Assembly (NCBI GenBank): GCA_040388535.1
Contig: JAZKBR010000002.1
Span: 962,838-1,026,837 of the forward strand
DNA: 64,000 bases
Direction of reading: 5' to 3'
Source of the DNA: Gemmatimonadota bacterium
Lineage (GTDB): Bacteria > Gemmatimonadota > Gemmatimonadetes > Gemmatimonadales > GWC2-71-9
Both the position numbers and the translations under genes were made by a program. Positions 45,405-54,748 of this stretch are shown one piece after another. The notes under the pieces are model-generated. The model was given only the letters and a program-made list of their open reading frames with translations. It had not been told where the DNA came from and made no database searches. The first letter of the stretch is position 1, and every line of letters starts with the position of its first letter.

Positions 45405-45472
45405 AAGCGAAGCTCCGCTCCCTCGCTCCGCCCGCCTCGCGGGCTTCGCTCAGGATGACACCTCGAGTACCG
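45405..45472. repeat. partial copy of the palindromic core
   Basis: This stretch carries GCGAAGCTCCGCTCCCTCGC and then GGGCTTCGCTCAGGATGAC. Both halves resemble parts of the palindromic core at other loci, but the left GGGGGCGGA half is missing. It is in the leader of the M20 peptidase gene. Confidence 0.55.
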
Positions 45473-45484
45473 GAGCACCTCCGC

Positions 45485-46876
45485 ATGCGCTTCCTTCCGA
45501 CCACGCTCCTCGTCCTCTGCGCCACGCCGCTGCTCGCCCAGCAACCCACCCCGGCCCAGCGCGAAGCCCGCGAGATCCTCGCCGAAATGGTCGGGATGAA
45601 CACCTCGGAAGTCCGCGGCGACGTCACCCCGCTCGCCGAGAAACTCGCCGCGCGCTTCCGCGCCGCCGGCATCCCTGCGGCCGACGTGATCGTCATCGGC
45701 GCGGCCGAGCGGCATCGCAACCTCGTGGTGCGCATCCGCGGCACCGGCAAGGCGAAGCCGGTGCTCTTCCTGTCGCACCTCGATGTCGTCGATGCGCTGC
45801 GCGAAGACTGGTCGCTCGACCCCTTCACGCTGACGGAGCAGGATGGCTGGCTCTACGGTCGCGGGACCGCCGACGACAAGGGTCCCGGCGCCACGCTGAT
45901 CGCGGGGATGCTCGCACTGGCGCGGAGCCCGCAGAAGCCCGAGCGGGACATCATTCTCGCGCTGACGTCGGGAGAGGAGAACGGCGACGTACCCGGTGCG
46001 TCCTGGCTCGTCACCAATCACCGTGAACTCGTCGACGCCGAATTTGTCTTCAACTTCGACGCCGGCGGGCCGGTCATCGATGGCGGGGCATTGAAGTGGC
46101 TGGAATTGCAGAGTTCCGAGAAGGTCTACTACACGGTCTCATTGAGCGTGCACAACGCCGGCGGCCACTCTTCGCTCCCTCGTGCCGACAACGCCATCTA
46201 TCGCCTCGCCACCGCCCTCGGCCGGTTGCAGGCATATCGTTTTCCGATTCACCTCTCCGAGGTCACCCGGGCGCAGCTCGCCGCGCAGGCGAAGTACGTG
46301 TCTGCCGCCGAAGCCTCAGCCATCCGGGCGGCCATCGCCCTTCCGCTGAACCAGGCGGCGGCTGAGCGACTCGCCGCCCGCTCCCCCGGCTACAACGCCA
46401 TTCTGCGGACCACCTGCATCCCGACGATGCTCGCCGGGGGCCACGCTGAGAACGCGCTCCCGGCGCTGGCCCGCGCAACGGTGAACTGTCGGTTGATTCC
46501 AGGGGAGAGCGCTGTCGCGGCGCTGGCCACGCTCAAGCGCGTGGTGCACGACACGGCCGTCACGTTCGACATCGTGACCGACGCGAAACCCTCGCCGCCG
46601 TCACCACTGCTGCCGAGCCGCCTCGAGCTCATCAACAGCGCAGCCATCGAAACGTGGGGTCACGCCCTCCCATTCTTCCCGGTGCAGGAGAACGGCGCCA
46701 CCGACGGCCTCTTCTTCCGCAACGCCGGGATCCCGGTCTACGGCCTCACCGGCATCGCAATGCCGACCGGCGAATCACGGATGCACGGGAAAGATGAGAG
46801 GATACCAGCGAAGTCCTTCGCGGAGGGCGTGACCTTCGCGACGGCGCTGATCCAAGCCGCAGCGATCTCTCGCTAG
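45485..46876 (+). CDS. secreted M20 family metallopeptidase
   Basis: The product has 463 residues with a signal peptide (MRFLPTTLLVLCATPLLAQ). The dizinc amidohydrolase fold has LSHLDVVD with the first His, GRGTADDKG with the bridging Asp, TSGEENGD with the catalytic Glu pair, and NFDAGG. A dimerisation domain with SVHNAGGHSS lies in the middle, and RMHGKDERI has the last His. It belongs to the ArgE/DapE/carboxypeptidase G2-like peptidases; the substrate is likely a short peptide or an N-acyl amino acid. It works outside the cytoplasm. A composite repeat separates it from the convergent emrB. Confidence 0.92.
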   Translation: MRFLPTTLLVLCATPLLAQQPTPAQREAREILAEMVGMNTSEVRGDVTPLAEKLAARFRAAGIPAADVIVIGAAERHRNLVVRIRGTGKAKPVLFLSHLDVVDALREDWSLDPFTLTEQDGWLYGRGTADDKGPGATLIAGMLALARSPQKPERDIILALTSGEENGDVPGASWLVTNHRELVDAEFVFNFDAGGPVIDGGALKWLELQSSEKVYYTVSLSVHNAGGHSSLPRADNAIYRLATALGRLQAYRFPIHLSEVTRAQLAAQAKYVSAAEASAIRAAIALPLNQAAAERLAARSPGYNAILRTTCIPTMLAGGHAENALPALARATVNCRLIPGESAVAALATLKRVVHDTAVTFDIVTDAKPSPPSPLLPSRLELINSAAIETWGHALPFFPVQENGATDGLFFRNAGIPVYGLTGIAMPTGESRMHGKDERIPAKSFAEGVTFATALIQAAAISR

Positions 46877-46917
46877 CGCCGCGCGAGCTGGCAGCGAGAG
46901 GGACGGGGGATGGGCTA

Positions 46918-47033
46918 TCGCCCTGAACGAAGTGAGGGGGCGGAGTCCCGGCCCAAGCCGACGCTTCGCCCCCTCGCTACGCTCAGGGTGACACCCTCCG
47001 GTGCCCTTCTCCCTTCTCCCTTCTCCCTTCTCC
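46918..47033. repeat. composite repeat: palindromic core plus CCCTTCT array
   Basis: The core at about 46918-46993 has CCCTGAACGAAGTGAGGGGG and its inverted form CCCCCTCGCTACGCTCAGGG. About four CCCTTCT units then run to the emrB stop codon (47034-47036). No clear left heptamer arm is seen. The genes on both sides end here. Confidence 0.87.
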
Positions 47034-48614
47034 TCAGTGCGTCTCCACCTTCCCCGTCACCCTTCCCGTCTTGAACGCCAGCAGTAACGGCAGCGCCGCC
47101 GTGAACACCAGCCCCATCGTCAGGTACAGCTTGTCGTACGCCAGCAGCGACGCCTGCTGCTGTACCTTCATCGCGAGCAGCTGATAGGCGCGGGCCTGCG
47201 CCTCCTGCATCGACGCGCCGGCGTGACTCATCGCCTGGGTGACCCCCGACAGCCAGTTCGCGACGATCGGGTTCGAGGCGTCGAGGTGTGGCAGCAGCCC
47301 GTCGCGCGCATGCTCGGTGAAACGCGTGACCAGCGTCGCGGCCACGGCGATTCCCATCGAGCCACCCAGCTGGCGTGCGAGGTTGAACAGCCCCGTCCCC
47401 TGCGCCATCTGCTGCGGCTTGAGCTGTGCCACCGTGAGTCCGGTGAGCGGCACGAACACCAGCCCCATCCCGATCCCGCGGATGATGATCGGGAACAGCG
47501 TGTCGTGCAGCCCGATCTCCATCGTGAACTGCCAGTGCAGCGCCATCGACCAGAGATAGAGCAGCACGCCGGTGACCACCAGCGGTCGCACGTCGATCTT
47601 GGGCGCCATCTTCCCGACGACGGCCATCGTGATCGCGCTCGCAATCGCTCCCGGGAACATCACCTTGCCGGTATCCCACGCCGAGTAGTGCAGCAGCCCC
47701 TGCAGGAACACCGGTAGCGCAAACGTTGAGGCGTAGAGCGCAAAGCCGAGCACCAGCCCGAAGAAGACGCCCACGGCGAGCTGCCGGTTCTTGAGAATCC
47801 GGATGTCGACCATCGGATGTTCGGTGGCCAGTTCGCGCCAGACGAACGAGATCAGGCCGAACGCTGCGAGGATCGCCTCGATCACCGTCTCGCGCGAGGC
47901 GAACCAGTCGTTCTGTTCCCCGCGCTCGAGCATGATCTGCAAGGAGCCGACGCCGAGGGCGAGGAAGAGCAGGCCGTACCAGTCGATGCCGTGCCGCTCC
48001 ACCGTGACCGACGGTTCCGGCACGTGGCGCCAGCAGAGGTATCCCGCGATCACGCCCAGCGGGAGATTGATGTAGAAGATCCACGGCCACGAATAGTTCT
48101 CGGTGAGCCAGCCGCCGAGTGTCGGCCCAAGGAGCGGCCCCACCATCACGCCGACGCCGAAGATCGCCGTCGAGGTGCCGCGCTCTTCCTTGGGGAAGAC
48201 GTCGAAGAGAATCGCCTGGGCCGTGGAGATCAGTGCACCGCCGCCGAGTCCCTGAATCACGCGCCAGAAGACCAGTCCCTCGAGCGAGCCGGCGTGGCCG
48301 CAGAAGAACGAGGCGACCGTGAACAGCACGATCGAACCGGTGTAATAGTTCCTGCGACCAAAGGTGTCAGAGAGAAATGACGTCATCGGCAGCACGATGA
48401 CGTTGGCCACGATGTACGCCGTGCTGACCCAGGCGATCTCGTGCAGCGTCGCGCCGAGATTCCCCATCATGTGCGGAATCGCGACGTTGACGATGCTGGT
48501 GTCGACCAGTTCGAGGACCGACGCCAGCGTCACGGCGAAGGCAATCAGGAAGCGCGCCTTGTAGATCGCTTCCCGGCTGCGTGGCTCGGCCTGCGGCAAT
48601 GCGATGGACGCCAC
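47034..48614 (-). CDS. emrB: EmrB/QacA-type (DHA2) multidrug exporter
   Basis: The product is a 526-residue, 14-helix major facilitator of the DHA2 group. Helix 1 has LELVDTSIVNVAIPHM, with the DHA2 motif D1. Loop 2-3 has SDTFGRR, and helix 5 carries GVGVMVGPLLGPTLGG (motif C of drug/H+ antiporters). It pumps amphipathic drugs with the adaptor EmrA and the outer-membrane channel TolC, both encoded upstream. It is the last gene in a tetR-tolC-emrA-emrB operon, three bases behind emrA. Confidence 0.93.
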   Translation of the reverse strand: MASIALPQAEPRSREAIYKARFLIAFAVTLASVLELVDTSIVNVAIPHMMGNLGATLHEIAWVSTAYIVANVIVLPMTSFLSDTFGRRNYYTGSIVLFTVASFFCGHAGSLEGLVFWRVIQGLGGGALISTAQAILFDVFPKEERGTSTAIFGVGVMVGPLLGPTLGGWLTENYSWPWIFYINLPLGVIAGYLCWRHVPEPSVTVERHGIDWYGLLFLALGVGSLQIMLERGEQNDWFASRETVIEAILAAFGLISFVWRELATEHPMVDIRILKNRQLAVGVFFGLVLGFALYASTFALPVFLQGLLHYSAWDTGKVMFPGAIASAITMAVVGKMAPKIDVRPLVVTGVLLYLWSMALHWQFTMEIGLHDTLFPIIIRGIGMGLVFVPLTGLTVAQLKPQQMAQGTGLFNLARQLGGSMGIAVAATLVTRFTEHARDGLLPHLDASNPIVANWLSGVTQAMSHAGASMQEAQARAYQLLAMKVQQQASLLAYDKLYLTMGLVFTAALPLLLAFKTGRVTGKVETH

Positions 48615-48617
48615 GGC

Positions 48618-49658
48618 TTACTTCGCGATCCGGATCGACACGTCGACCGACATCCCCGGGCGGAGCGGATACTTCGGGTCACGCGGGCCCACGATCGCGA
48701 TCCGCACCGGGACGTTCTGCACCACCTTGGTGAAGTTGCCCGTCGCGTTGTCGGGCGGCAGCAGCGCGAACTTCGCGCCGGTGGCCGGCGAGAGACTCTC
48801 GACCGTGCCGCGGAACTGATGATCGCCATAGCTGTCGACCGTGAACTCCACCGTATCGCCCACCGCCACGTGACCCAGCTTGGTCTCCTTCACGTTGGCC
48901 GTGACCCAGATGTCCTCGATCGGCACCAGCATCATCGCGGTCTGCCCCGGCTGCAGCAGTGCACCCGGCTCGACACTGCGCTTGGTGACGATCGCGGCCA
49001 TCGGCGACACGATCACCGCCCAGCCCCGCTGCACCTGCGCCGTTTCGAGCGCGGCGCGCGCCGAAGCGACTCGCGCATCGGCACCAGTGAGCGCGGCACT
49101 CGCCACGCCGACCTGCGCCTGCGTCGCCGACTGCCCGCGCTTGGTGGCCTCGAGCGTCGCGGCGGCAGCATCATAGGCGGCCTGCGCGGCATCGAGCTGC
49201 TGGGCCGCCACGATCTGCTTGGCCGCAAGTCCGCGAATGCGCTCCAGGTCGGCCTTTGCCTTCCGCACGTTGACCTCGGCGCTCTGCACCGTGGCGCCCG
49301 AACCCGCAGCCGTGGCCTGCGCCGCGGCGAGCTGCGCCGAGAGCTGCCCGCCGTGCTTGCCGTTGCCGGCCATCGCGAGAGCCGCGTCGAGGTCGGCCTT
49401 CGCCTGATCGATGCGAGCATCGAGATCGCGCGCGTCGAGCACCAGCAGCGTGTCGCCGGCCTTGACCACCTGATTGTCTTCAACCGGCACCCGGCTGATG
49501 AAGCCCTGCACCTTGCTCGCGATCGGCAGCAGGCGGCCATCCACCTGCGCATTGTCGGTCACGACGTGCGTGCGCGAGTAGAGCAGGTTCTTGCCGCCCC
49601 AGGCGGCCGCGCCGAGCGCGACCAATGAGAGCACGATGACGGGGGTACGATTTGCCAT
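48618..49658 (-). CDS. emrA: EmrA/HlyD family membrane fusion protein
   Basis: The product has 346 residues. One helix near the N-terminus (PVIVLSLVALGAAAWGG) anchors it. A barrel-sandwich hybrid (VDGRLLPIASKVQGFISRVPVEDNQVV) holds a long Ala-rich coiled hairpin (about 85-200). A beta-barrel domain follows (MVPIEDIWVTANVKE). It bridges EmrB and TolC in the periplasm. The compact operon context supports this role. Confidence 0.92.
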   Translation of the reverse strand: MANRTPVIVLSLVALGAAAWGGKNLLYSRTHVVTDNAQVDGRLLPIASKVQGFISRVPVEDNQVVKAGDTLLVLDARDLDARIDQAKADLDAALAMAGNGKHGGQLSAQLAAAQATAAGSGATVQSAEVNVRKAKADLERIRGLAAKQIVAAQQLDAAQAAYDAAAATLEATKRGQSATQAQVGVASAALTGADARVASARAALETAQVQRGWAVIVSPMAAIVTKRSVEPGALLQPGQTAMMLVPIEDIWVTANVKETKLGHVAVGDTVEFTVDSYGDHQFRGTVESLSPATGAKFALLPPDNATGNFTKVVQNVPVRIAIVGPRDPKYPLRPGMSVDVSIRIAK

Positions 49659-49685
49659 TCTTCGAATCCTCCGGCGCAGCGCCGG

Positions 49686-51005
49686 TCAGTGCACCTGGTC
49701 GAGCAAGCCGAGCGCCTTGGCGGCACTCACCTGCGCAGCGCCCGCAGCAATGCGGGCCTGGATGAGGACGTCGCGGGCATTGGCTACATCAGCCTGCGCG
49801 TTCGTGGTCTCCACGCTCCCGGTGACACCGGCAGCGAAACGTTCGCGTGCTTCCTGCAACTCCTGCTCGGCGAGCCGGAGATGATCCTGGGCAATCACGA
49901 TCTGGCTGTTGGCAGAGGCGATGTCGAGCGCGGCCTGACGCGCATCGGCCTCGATCTGCGACTCGAGATCGTGGAGGCGGAGCTTCTGCGCATCGATTTT
50001 CAGGCGCTGTTCATCGGCCCGCCGTTCGCGCCGGAAGCCATCGAAGATCGGCCACGAGAGACCGATGCCGACGTTCCAGGTGCCGGCGAGCTTGTCGAGC
50101 CCGACACCCGAGGTACCGACGCCTCCGCTCAGGCCGAGCGCCGGAATGAACTCCGCCTTGATGGCGCTGAGGTTCCGTTCCGCCAAGGCGGTCCGCTGCC
50201 GTTCTGCGGCGAGGTCCTGACGCCGCGCTTTCGCCATCGCCACGGCCGAGTCGATGTTGCTCGGCAGGCCGTTGATCGCGACCGTAGGATCGCCCGCGGT
50301 GGTTACCTGTGTGCTTACCGGCAGGTCGAGCGCGCGGGCCAGATCGAGCTCGGCCCGGTCGCGCTCGTTGCGCGCGACAGCGAGTCGGCTGCGCGTGGCC
50401 GCGAGCTGCGTTTCGGTGCGGGTCCGATCGATTCGCGGTGCCGTGCCGGCATCGACCTGCGAGCGCGCGATCTCGAGCAGCGCTGCCGCCGTCACCGAAT
50501 CGGTCTCGCTGCCGTGCACTCGACCTTCGGCAGCGGCAAGCCGCAGCCACGCGACGCCGGCGGTGGCAGCGCTGATTTCACCGACGCGCGCCGCATCGAG
50601 GTTCGCGGCGAGTGCCGTGTCTCTTGCCGCGTGCAGCCGCTGGATTGTTGCCTGCGAGAAGAGCAGCTGCTCGGCCCCGAGCTTGAAGCGATAAACCGTG
50701 AACGGGTCGGTCACTTCCGGCACACCCGGGAAGGAGAGCCCGAACTCGGTCAGGTTCACGGTCTGGCGGATCGCGACCGCATTGCCCGTGATGCTCGGCA
50801 GGAAATCGGCGCCCCGCTGCGTACGGCGCACATCCACAGCGCGAGCAGAGAGACGCGCGAGCGATCCCTGGATGCCGTTGCTGCGGCCACGGGCGATCGC
50901 GTCGGCGAGCGTGATGGCAGTGGACTGTGCGGCGGCGGGTGCCGGCGTCCCCAGCAGGGAGATCGCGGCAATTGCACCGGCAATGAACTTGAACGTGGAC
51001 CGCAT
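49686..51005 (-). CDS. TolC family outer-membrane efflux channel
   Basis: The product has 439 residues and a signal peptide (FIAGAIAAISLLGTPAPAAAQ). It is a TolC/OEP protein with two repeats of helical coiled-coil segments, including long Ala- and Arg-rich helices near 180-230 and 330-415 (IEADARQAALDIASANSQI). It forms the trimeric exit duct of the EmrAB pump. It begins ten bases after the tetR stop and is followed by emrA after 27 bases. Confidence 0.9.
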   Translation of the reverse strand: MRSTFKFIAGAIAAISLLGTPAPAAAQSTAITLADAIARGRSNGIQGSLARLSARAVDVRRTQRGADFLPSITGNAVAIRQTVNLTEFGLSFPGVPEVTDPFTVYRFKLGAEQLLFSQATIQRLHAARDTALAANLDAARVGEISAATAGVAWLRLAAAEGRVHGSETDSVTAAALLEIARSQVDAGTAPRIDRTRTETQLAATRSRLAVARNERDRAELDLARALDLPVSTQVTTAGDPTVAINGLPSNIDSAVAMAKARRQDLAAERQRTALAERNLSAIKAEFIPALGLSGGVGTSGVGLDKLAGTWNVGIGLSWPIFDGFRRERRADEQRLKIDAQKLRLHDLESQIEADARQAALDIASANSQIVIAQDHLRLAEQELQEARERFAAGVTGSVETTNAQADVANARDVLIQARIAAGAAQVSAAKALGLLDQVH

Positions 51006-51014
51006 GTATCCCCT

Positions 51015-51668
51015 CTATTCCTGCGCCAGCGCCGGGCGCTGACGGATGCCATCGAAGACGAGTGACAGGATCGACTCGATCTGATCCTCGGGCGTCGGTC
51101 CGTCGGGGTCGAGCCCGCCGAAGAGCGCGCGAACGTGGTTGAGCTGGACGATCAGCGCCGGCACCATCGTCGGCACCATCGCGACCGCCTCGGGGCGGAA
51201 TTCGCCGCTGGCGATGCCGCGATCGACGATAGCCCGCAGCAGCCGGCGGTGCCGCACGATCACGTTTTCCCAGTAGTAGCGTTGAATCTCGGGAAATTGC
51301 GGCAGCTCACTCTGTACCAGACGAGTGACGCAGACCATCTGGGACTTCGACAGCTTGGCCCACATCGTCCGCATCATCGTCTCCAGCAACTCGGCCGCCG
51401 AGCCGGTGTGCTCCCGCACCCGCGCCTCGGCCGATTCGATCATCGCGATGACGTTCTTCTCGACCATCGCCCTGAAGAGGTCGTCCTTGGAGGCGAAGTA
51501 GAGGTAGACCGTGCCCTTTGAAACGCCGGCGTGCTTGGCGACCTCTTCCAGGGTGGTCGCCCGGTAGCCGCGCTCGCCGAAGACGGTGAGGGCCGAATCG
51601 AGGAGTTCCTCAGGTCGGGCCTCGGGTCGGCGCTGGAATCGCTGGGCGGTTTTCGGGGCTGCAGACAT
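51015..51668 (-). CDS. TetR/AcrR family repressor of the efflux operon
   Basis: The product has 217 residues. The N-terminal HTH spans EVAKHAGVSKGTVYLYFASK (about 42-61), the standard TetR element. The C-terminal helical ligand domain resembles AcrR-type sensors that bind drugs or fatty acids. It is the first gene of the tetR-tolC-emrA-emrB operon, so it probably represses itself and the pump. A matching palindrome lies 21 bases upstream of its ATG. Confidence 0.92.
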   Translation of the reverse strand: MSAAPKTAQRFQRRPEARPEELLDSALTVFGERGYRATTLEEVAKHAGVSKGTVYLYFASKDDLFRAMVEKNVIAMIESAEARVREHTGSAAELLETMMRTMWAKLSKSQMVCVTRLVQSELPQFPEIQRYYWENVIVRHRRLLRAIVDRGIASGEFRPEAVAMVPTMVPALIVQLNHVRALFGGLDPDGPTPEDQIESILSLVFDGIRQRPALAQE

Positions 51669-51683
51669 CGGTACGGCTCCTTT

Positions 51684-51705
51684 TTACTAACTGACTGGTC
51701 AGTAA
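51684..51705 (-). promoter_or_regulatory. TetR-type operator upstream of the efflux operon
   Basis: ACTGAC (51690-51695) and GTCAGT (51698-51703) form an inverted repeat with a two-base centre. Outer TTACT and AGTAA (51684-51688, 51701-51705) add a second symmetry. It is AT-rich compared with the surroundings and sits just in front of the tetR start. The arrangement is usual for self-repressing AcrR-type regulators. Confidence 0.75.
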
Positions 51706-51737
51706 GATAGGAAACGCGTCGCGGGGCACAAGGGGGG

Positions 51738-51918
51738 AAGGATGACGGATGACAGATGACAGATGAGGGGCGGTCGCCCTGAACGAAGTGAGGGGGCAAG
51801 GCGTCGCTGCGGTTCTATCCTCCGCCCCCTCGCTACGCTCAGGGTGACAGACCTCCACCATCCACCATCCGCCATCCGCCATCCGCCATCTGTCATCTGT
51901 CATCTGTCATCCGTCATC
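51738..51918. repeat. composite repeat: GATGACA arms around palindromic core
   Basis: The left arm (about 51738-51766) has GATGACA-type units. The core at 51774-51850 has CCCTGAACGAAGTGAGGGGG and the reverse CCCCCTCGCTACGCTCAGGG. The right arm (about 51853-51918) changes gradually from CCATCCG to TCATCTG units. This is the full nested form, heptamers outside and core inside, in the gap between two divergent genes, so it cannot be a simple terminator. Confidence 0.9.
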
Positions 51919-51990
51919 CTTTTCTAGCTCTTGCACTTACATGGAGTTCCGCCAATCTTGCAGTCGACCCCGCCTGGAGGCCGATCGCAC

Positions 51991-53112
51991 ATGACGGAGC
52001 CCTACCTCAGCTCCGACGAGTATGATGAGCAGGCCCACCAGTTGTACAACGAAGGTCGCTACGACGATGCCCTCGCCCTCCTCCGCGAGGGGCTCCTCCG
52101 GTACCCCCAGTCAGTCGAACTCCATGTCGGGATAGGCTACGCCCAACTCGCGCGCGAGGAATACGCGTGGGCCCGTGGGGCGTTCGATCTCGCGCTGGTG
52201 ATGGACGGGGAACACGAGGATGCCCTCGCCGGACTGGGTGAGACGCAACTGGTGCTGGGCCAGATCGAAGGCGCGCTCCGCTCCTTCCATCGCATCATCG
52301 AACTCGGCTTCGACGACGACCACGAACTGATGTTGCAGGTCGGCCGCGCCCTCTTCCGCGAAGGCTATTTCGTGGAGGCGCGTCTCTTCTTCGATCGCGC
52401 GCATTCGCATCATCCCGACTCGCCGGAAATCGCGGCATCGCTGGGCTACACGGCGCACCGGCTCGGCCTCGATGCCGATGCGTTCTACTGGCTGCGTCGC
52501 GCGCTCGAACTCGAACCCGAATATCCCGAGCCGCGGATCTACCTCGCCAACGTGCTCTACGATCGTGGCGAGACCGGCCCCGCGTTGCATCACTTCGCGC
52601 GCATCAAGCCCGATGATCACTTCGACGATCTCGGCGTCTGGCGCACCATCGAACTGCTCAAGGTCGCCCGCGGTGTCGGCGATGATGATCCCGATGTGCA
52701 GCTCTGGCTCGCGCGTCTCGCCGAACTCGGCGGTGAAGCGTCGGCCGAGGATATGCTGCTCGCCGAGATCGAGTCGATGCAGCCCGACGGCACGCCGCGC
52801 GACCCGAATCAGCTCGAGCTCTTCGGCACCCTGATGCGCGATGTGCCCGAAATGCTCAAGCGACCAGCCGCCGACGCCGGCGTCCACGTCATCGAAACAC
52901 TCGCCGGACTGACGCTGCGCGGCTCCTGGGATGATCTGCTGATGCACCTGCAGACCGTCGAAGGCGCGTGGGCCGACGGCACCTTGCTCGAATTCATGCA
53001 GGCGTTTGCCCAGCGCGGCACCGCCGAAACCGGAGTCAGTATTCCTGTGACCAGTGCCGAAGCCTTCATCCGAGGCTCCGCCGATGCCGGCGTCCTCCGG
53101 ATCCTGCAGTGA
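51991..53112 (+). CDS. TPR repeat protein
   Basis: The product has 373 residues. TPR-like helix pairs run from residue 12 to about 220 (QAHQLYNEGRYDDALALLREG, then AREEYAWARGAFDLAL, REGYFVEARLFFDRAH and DADAFYWLRRALELEPEYPE). The C-terminal third is acidic and unknown. There is no signal peptide. ATG 51991 follows a CTGGAGG site. The ABC ATPase gene starts on its stop codon (GTGA), so it probably works with that transporter or the peptidase downstream. Confidence 0.87.
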   Translation: MTEPYLSSDEYDEQAHQLYNEGRYDDALALLREGLLRYPQSVELHVGIGYAQLAREEYAWARGAFDLALVMDGEHEDALAGLGETQLVLGQIEGALRSFHRIIELGFDDDHELMLQVGRALFREGYFVEARLFFDRAHSHHPDSPEIAASLGYTAHRLGLDADAFYWLRRALELEPEYPEPRIYLANVLYDRGETGPALHHFARIKPDDHFDDLGVWRTIELLKVARGVGDDDPDVQLWLARLAELGGEASAEDMLLAEIESMQPDGTPRDPNQLELFGTLMRDVPEMLKRPAADAGVHVIETLAGLTLRGSWDDLLMHLQTVEGAWADGTLLEFMQAFAQRGTAETGVSIPVTSAEAFIRGSADAGVLRILQ

Positions 53113-54017
53113 TTCGATTCGAAGCTGCCAGTAAAAGCTATGTGTCGCTCATCCGTCGTCGCCGCGTCGATGCGCTCGCCGATTTCTCGATCGAGATGCA
53201 GCGCGGTGAAGTCGTCGGCATTGCCGGCCCCAACGGGGCTGGCAAGTCAACACTGATCTCGCTGATGATGGGCTTCCTCCACCCTACGTCGGGGTCGGTC
53301 ACCGTCAACGGCATGAGTCCCCGCACCTATGTGGCCAGCGAGGGCGTCGGTTACCTCACCGAACTCGTCAACCTGCCGCCCCGCTGGAAGGTGCCCCACA
53401 CGCTGCATCGGATGGCCTCACTCTCGGGCGTGCCGTCGGCGCAGCGCGAATCCGCGGTGCAGGGAATGATGGCGCGCCTCGGCCTCGAAGAGCACGCGGC
53501 GAAGCAGGTCCGGCAACTCTCCAAGGGAAACCTCCAGCGCCTCGGCCTCGGCCAGGCGCTGCTCGGCGATTTCGACATCGTGGTGCTCGACGAACCAACC
53601 CACGGTCTCGATCCGGTCTGGACCCAGCGATTCCGTGATGTCGTCGCGGAGTTGCGCCGTCCCGACCGACTGGTCGTCATCGCCTCGCACAATCTCGACG
53701 AACTCGAACTCCTCGCCGATCGCGTCGCGATTCTCAATCACGGCCGGCTGCAGCGCATTGTCGAACACGGCACCGCGTCGACGGGTGCTGCGCTGATGGT
53801 GTGGCGGGTCACCTTCGAAGGCGCGCCCGACGTGGCGTCAGTGCTGGCGGGCGCCACTGAAGTGGCCGGACGTCCGGGGACCTGGCGGATCACCGCCACG
53901 CGTTCCGGACTCAGCGCCGGACTCGGTGTGCTGCTGAGCGGCGGCGCCATCCTGATCGAGTGCTCGCCCGAAGAGAGTCGCCTCGAAACCGAATTCCGCG
54001 CGGCGGTGGGATCATGA
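53109..54017 (+). CDS. ABC transporter ATP-binding protein
   Basis: The product has 302 residues. Walker A is GPNGAGKST (40-48), the signature LSKGNLQR lies at about 138, and Walker B is IVVLDEPTHGLDP. The fold continues with a C-terminal extension of 80 residues after the H-loop (IASHN) typical of export-type ATPases. GTG 53109 overlaps the TPR stop. It pairs with the permease encoded next. Substrate is unknown. Confidence 0.92.
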   Translation: MIRFEAASKSYVSLIRRRRVDALADFSIEMQRGEVVGIAGPNGAGKSTLISLMMGFLHPTSGSVTVNGMSPRTYVASEGVGYLTELVNLPPRWKVPHTLHRMASLSGVPSAQRESAVQGMMARLGLEEHAAKQVRQLSKGNLQRLGLGQALLGDFDIVVLDEPTHGLDPVWTQRFRDVVAELRRPDRLVVIASHNLDELELLADRVAILNHGRLQRIVEHGTASTGAALMVWRVTFEGAPDVASVLAGATEVAGRPGTWRITATRSGLSAGLGVLLSGGAILIECSPEESRLETEFRAAVGS

Positions 54018-54748
54018 CACGCGACAAGTCGCCGTTCCGCTACACCCAGTGGCTCGCGCTCGACCTGATCAAGGTGCAGCTGGCGCTCTTTGCGATCGTC
54101 TCGGTCGCGCTGCCGCTGATCGTCCTGCGGTTGTCGAAGAACATGGGCGCCCCGCCCGAGCCCGAAGCGATCCTGAGCGGCACCTTCATGGCCACGTTGA
54201 CGATCGCGGTTCTGATGACGATCGGCGGATCCATCGGCGGAGACCTGCAGGGCGGCTATTACCGCGCCTGGTTCAGCAAGCCGATGACGCCGGCGTGGTT
54301 CTACTTCCAGCGCTGGTTCCTGGCCGGAGTCACCGTCCTGCTCGCGCCGCTGATGCTCGGCGGCATGCTCGCGCTGGTGCTGCGAAACGGCAGCGGACTG
54401 ACTGTTGATCTGATGGGCACCGTGGCACTTGGCTTCCTGCTGATCGGTTCCGCCTGCCTGCTGATGTCGAACTTCACCTCCAAGGACTGGCTGGTGGTGT
54501 TCCTGATCTCGTTCCTGCAAGGACGACTCGCCGCCATCGTCACCGCCGGCGCCAACTTCGGCCTCAAGCTGCCGGAGTGGCTCGTCTGGGTCTACAAGGC
54601 GCTGCCGCCATTCCACCTGATCAACCCGCTGAAGCCAATGATTCACGGGAACGACTTGCTGCACGTGCTCGGCTACGGCGTCGCCATGCTGGTGCTGGCG
54701 CTCGTGATCGTGCAGCGGCGGCCACTGGGGAGCGGCGGGCGCGCGTGA
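54014..54748 (+). CDS. ABC transporter permease
   Basis: The product has 244 residues and six predicted helices, for example LALFAIVSVALPLIVL, GTFMATLTIAVLMTIGGSI, WFLAGVTVLLAPLMLGGMLAL and VLGYGVAMLVLALVIV. It resembles ABC-2 type or related export permeases. It overlaps the ATPase by four bases (ATGA) and the M16 peptidase by four bases, which supports a single complex or export pathway. Confidence 0.85.
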   Translation: MTRDKSPFRYTQWLALDLIKVQLALFAIVSVALPLIVLRLSKNMGAPPEPEAILSGTFMATLTIAVLMTIGGSIGGDLQGGYYRAWFSKPMTPAWFYFQRWFLAGVTVLLAPLMLGGMLALVLRNGSGLTVDLMGTVALGFLLIGSACLLMSNFTSKDWLVVFLISFLQGRLAAIVTAGANFGLKLPEWLVWVYKALPPFHLINPLKPMIHGNDLLHVLGYGVAMLVLALVIVQRRPLGSGGRA

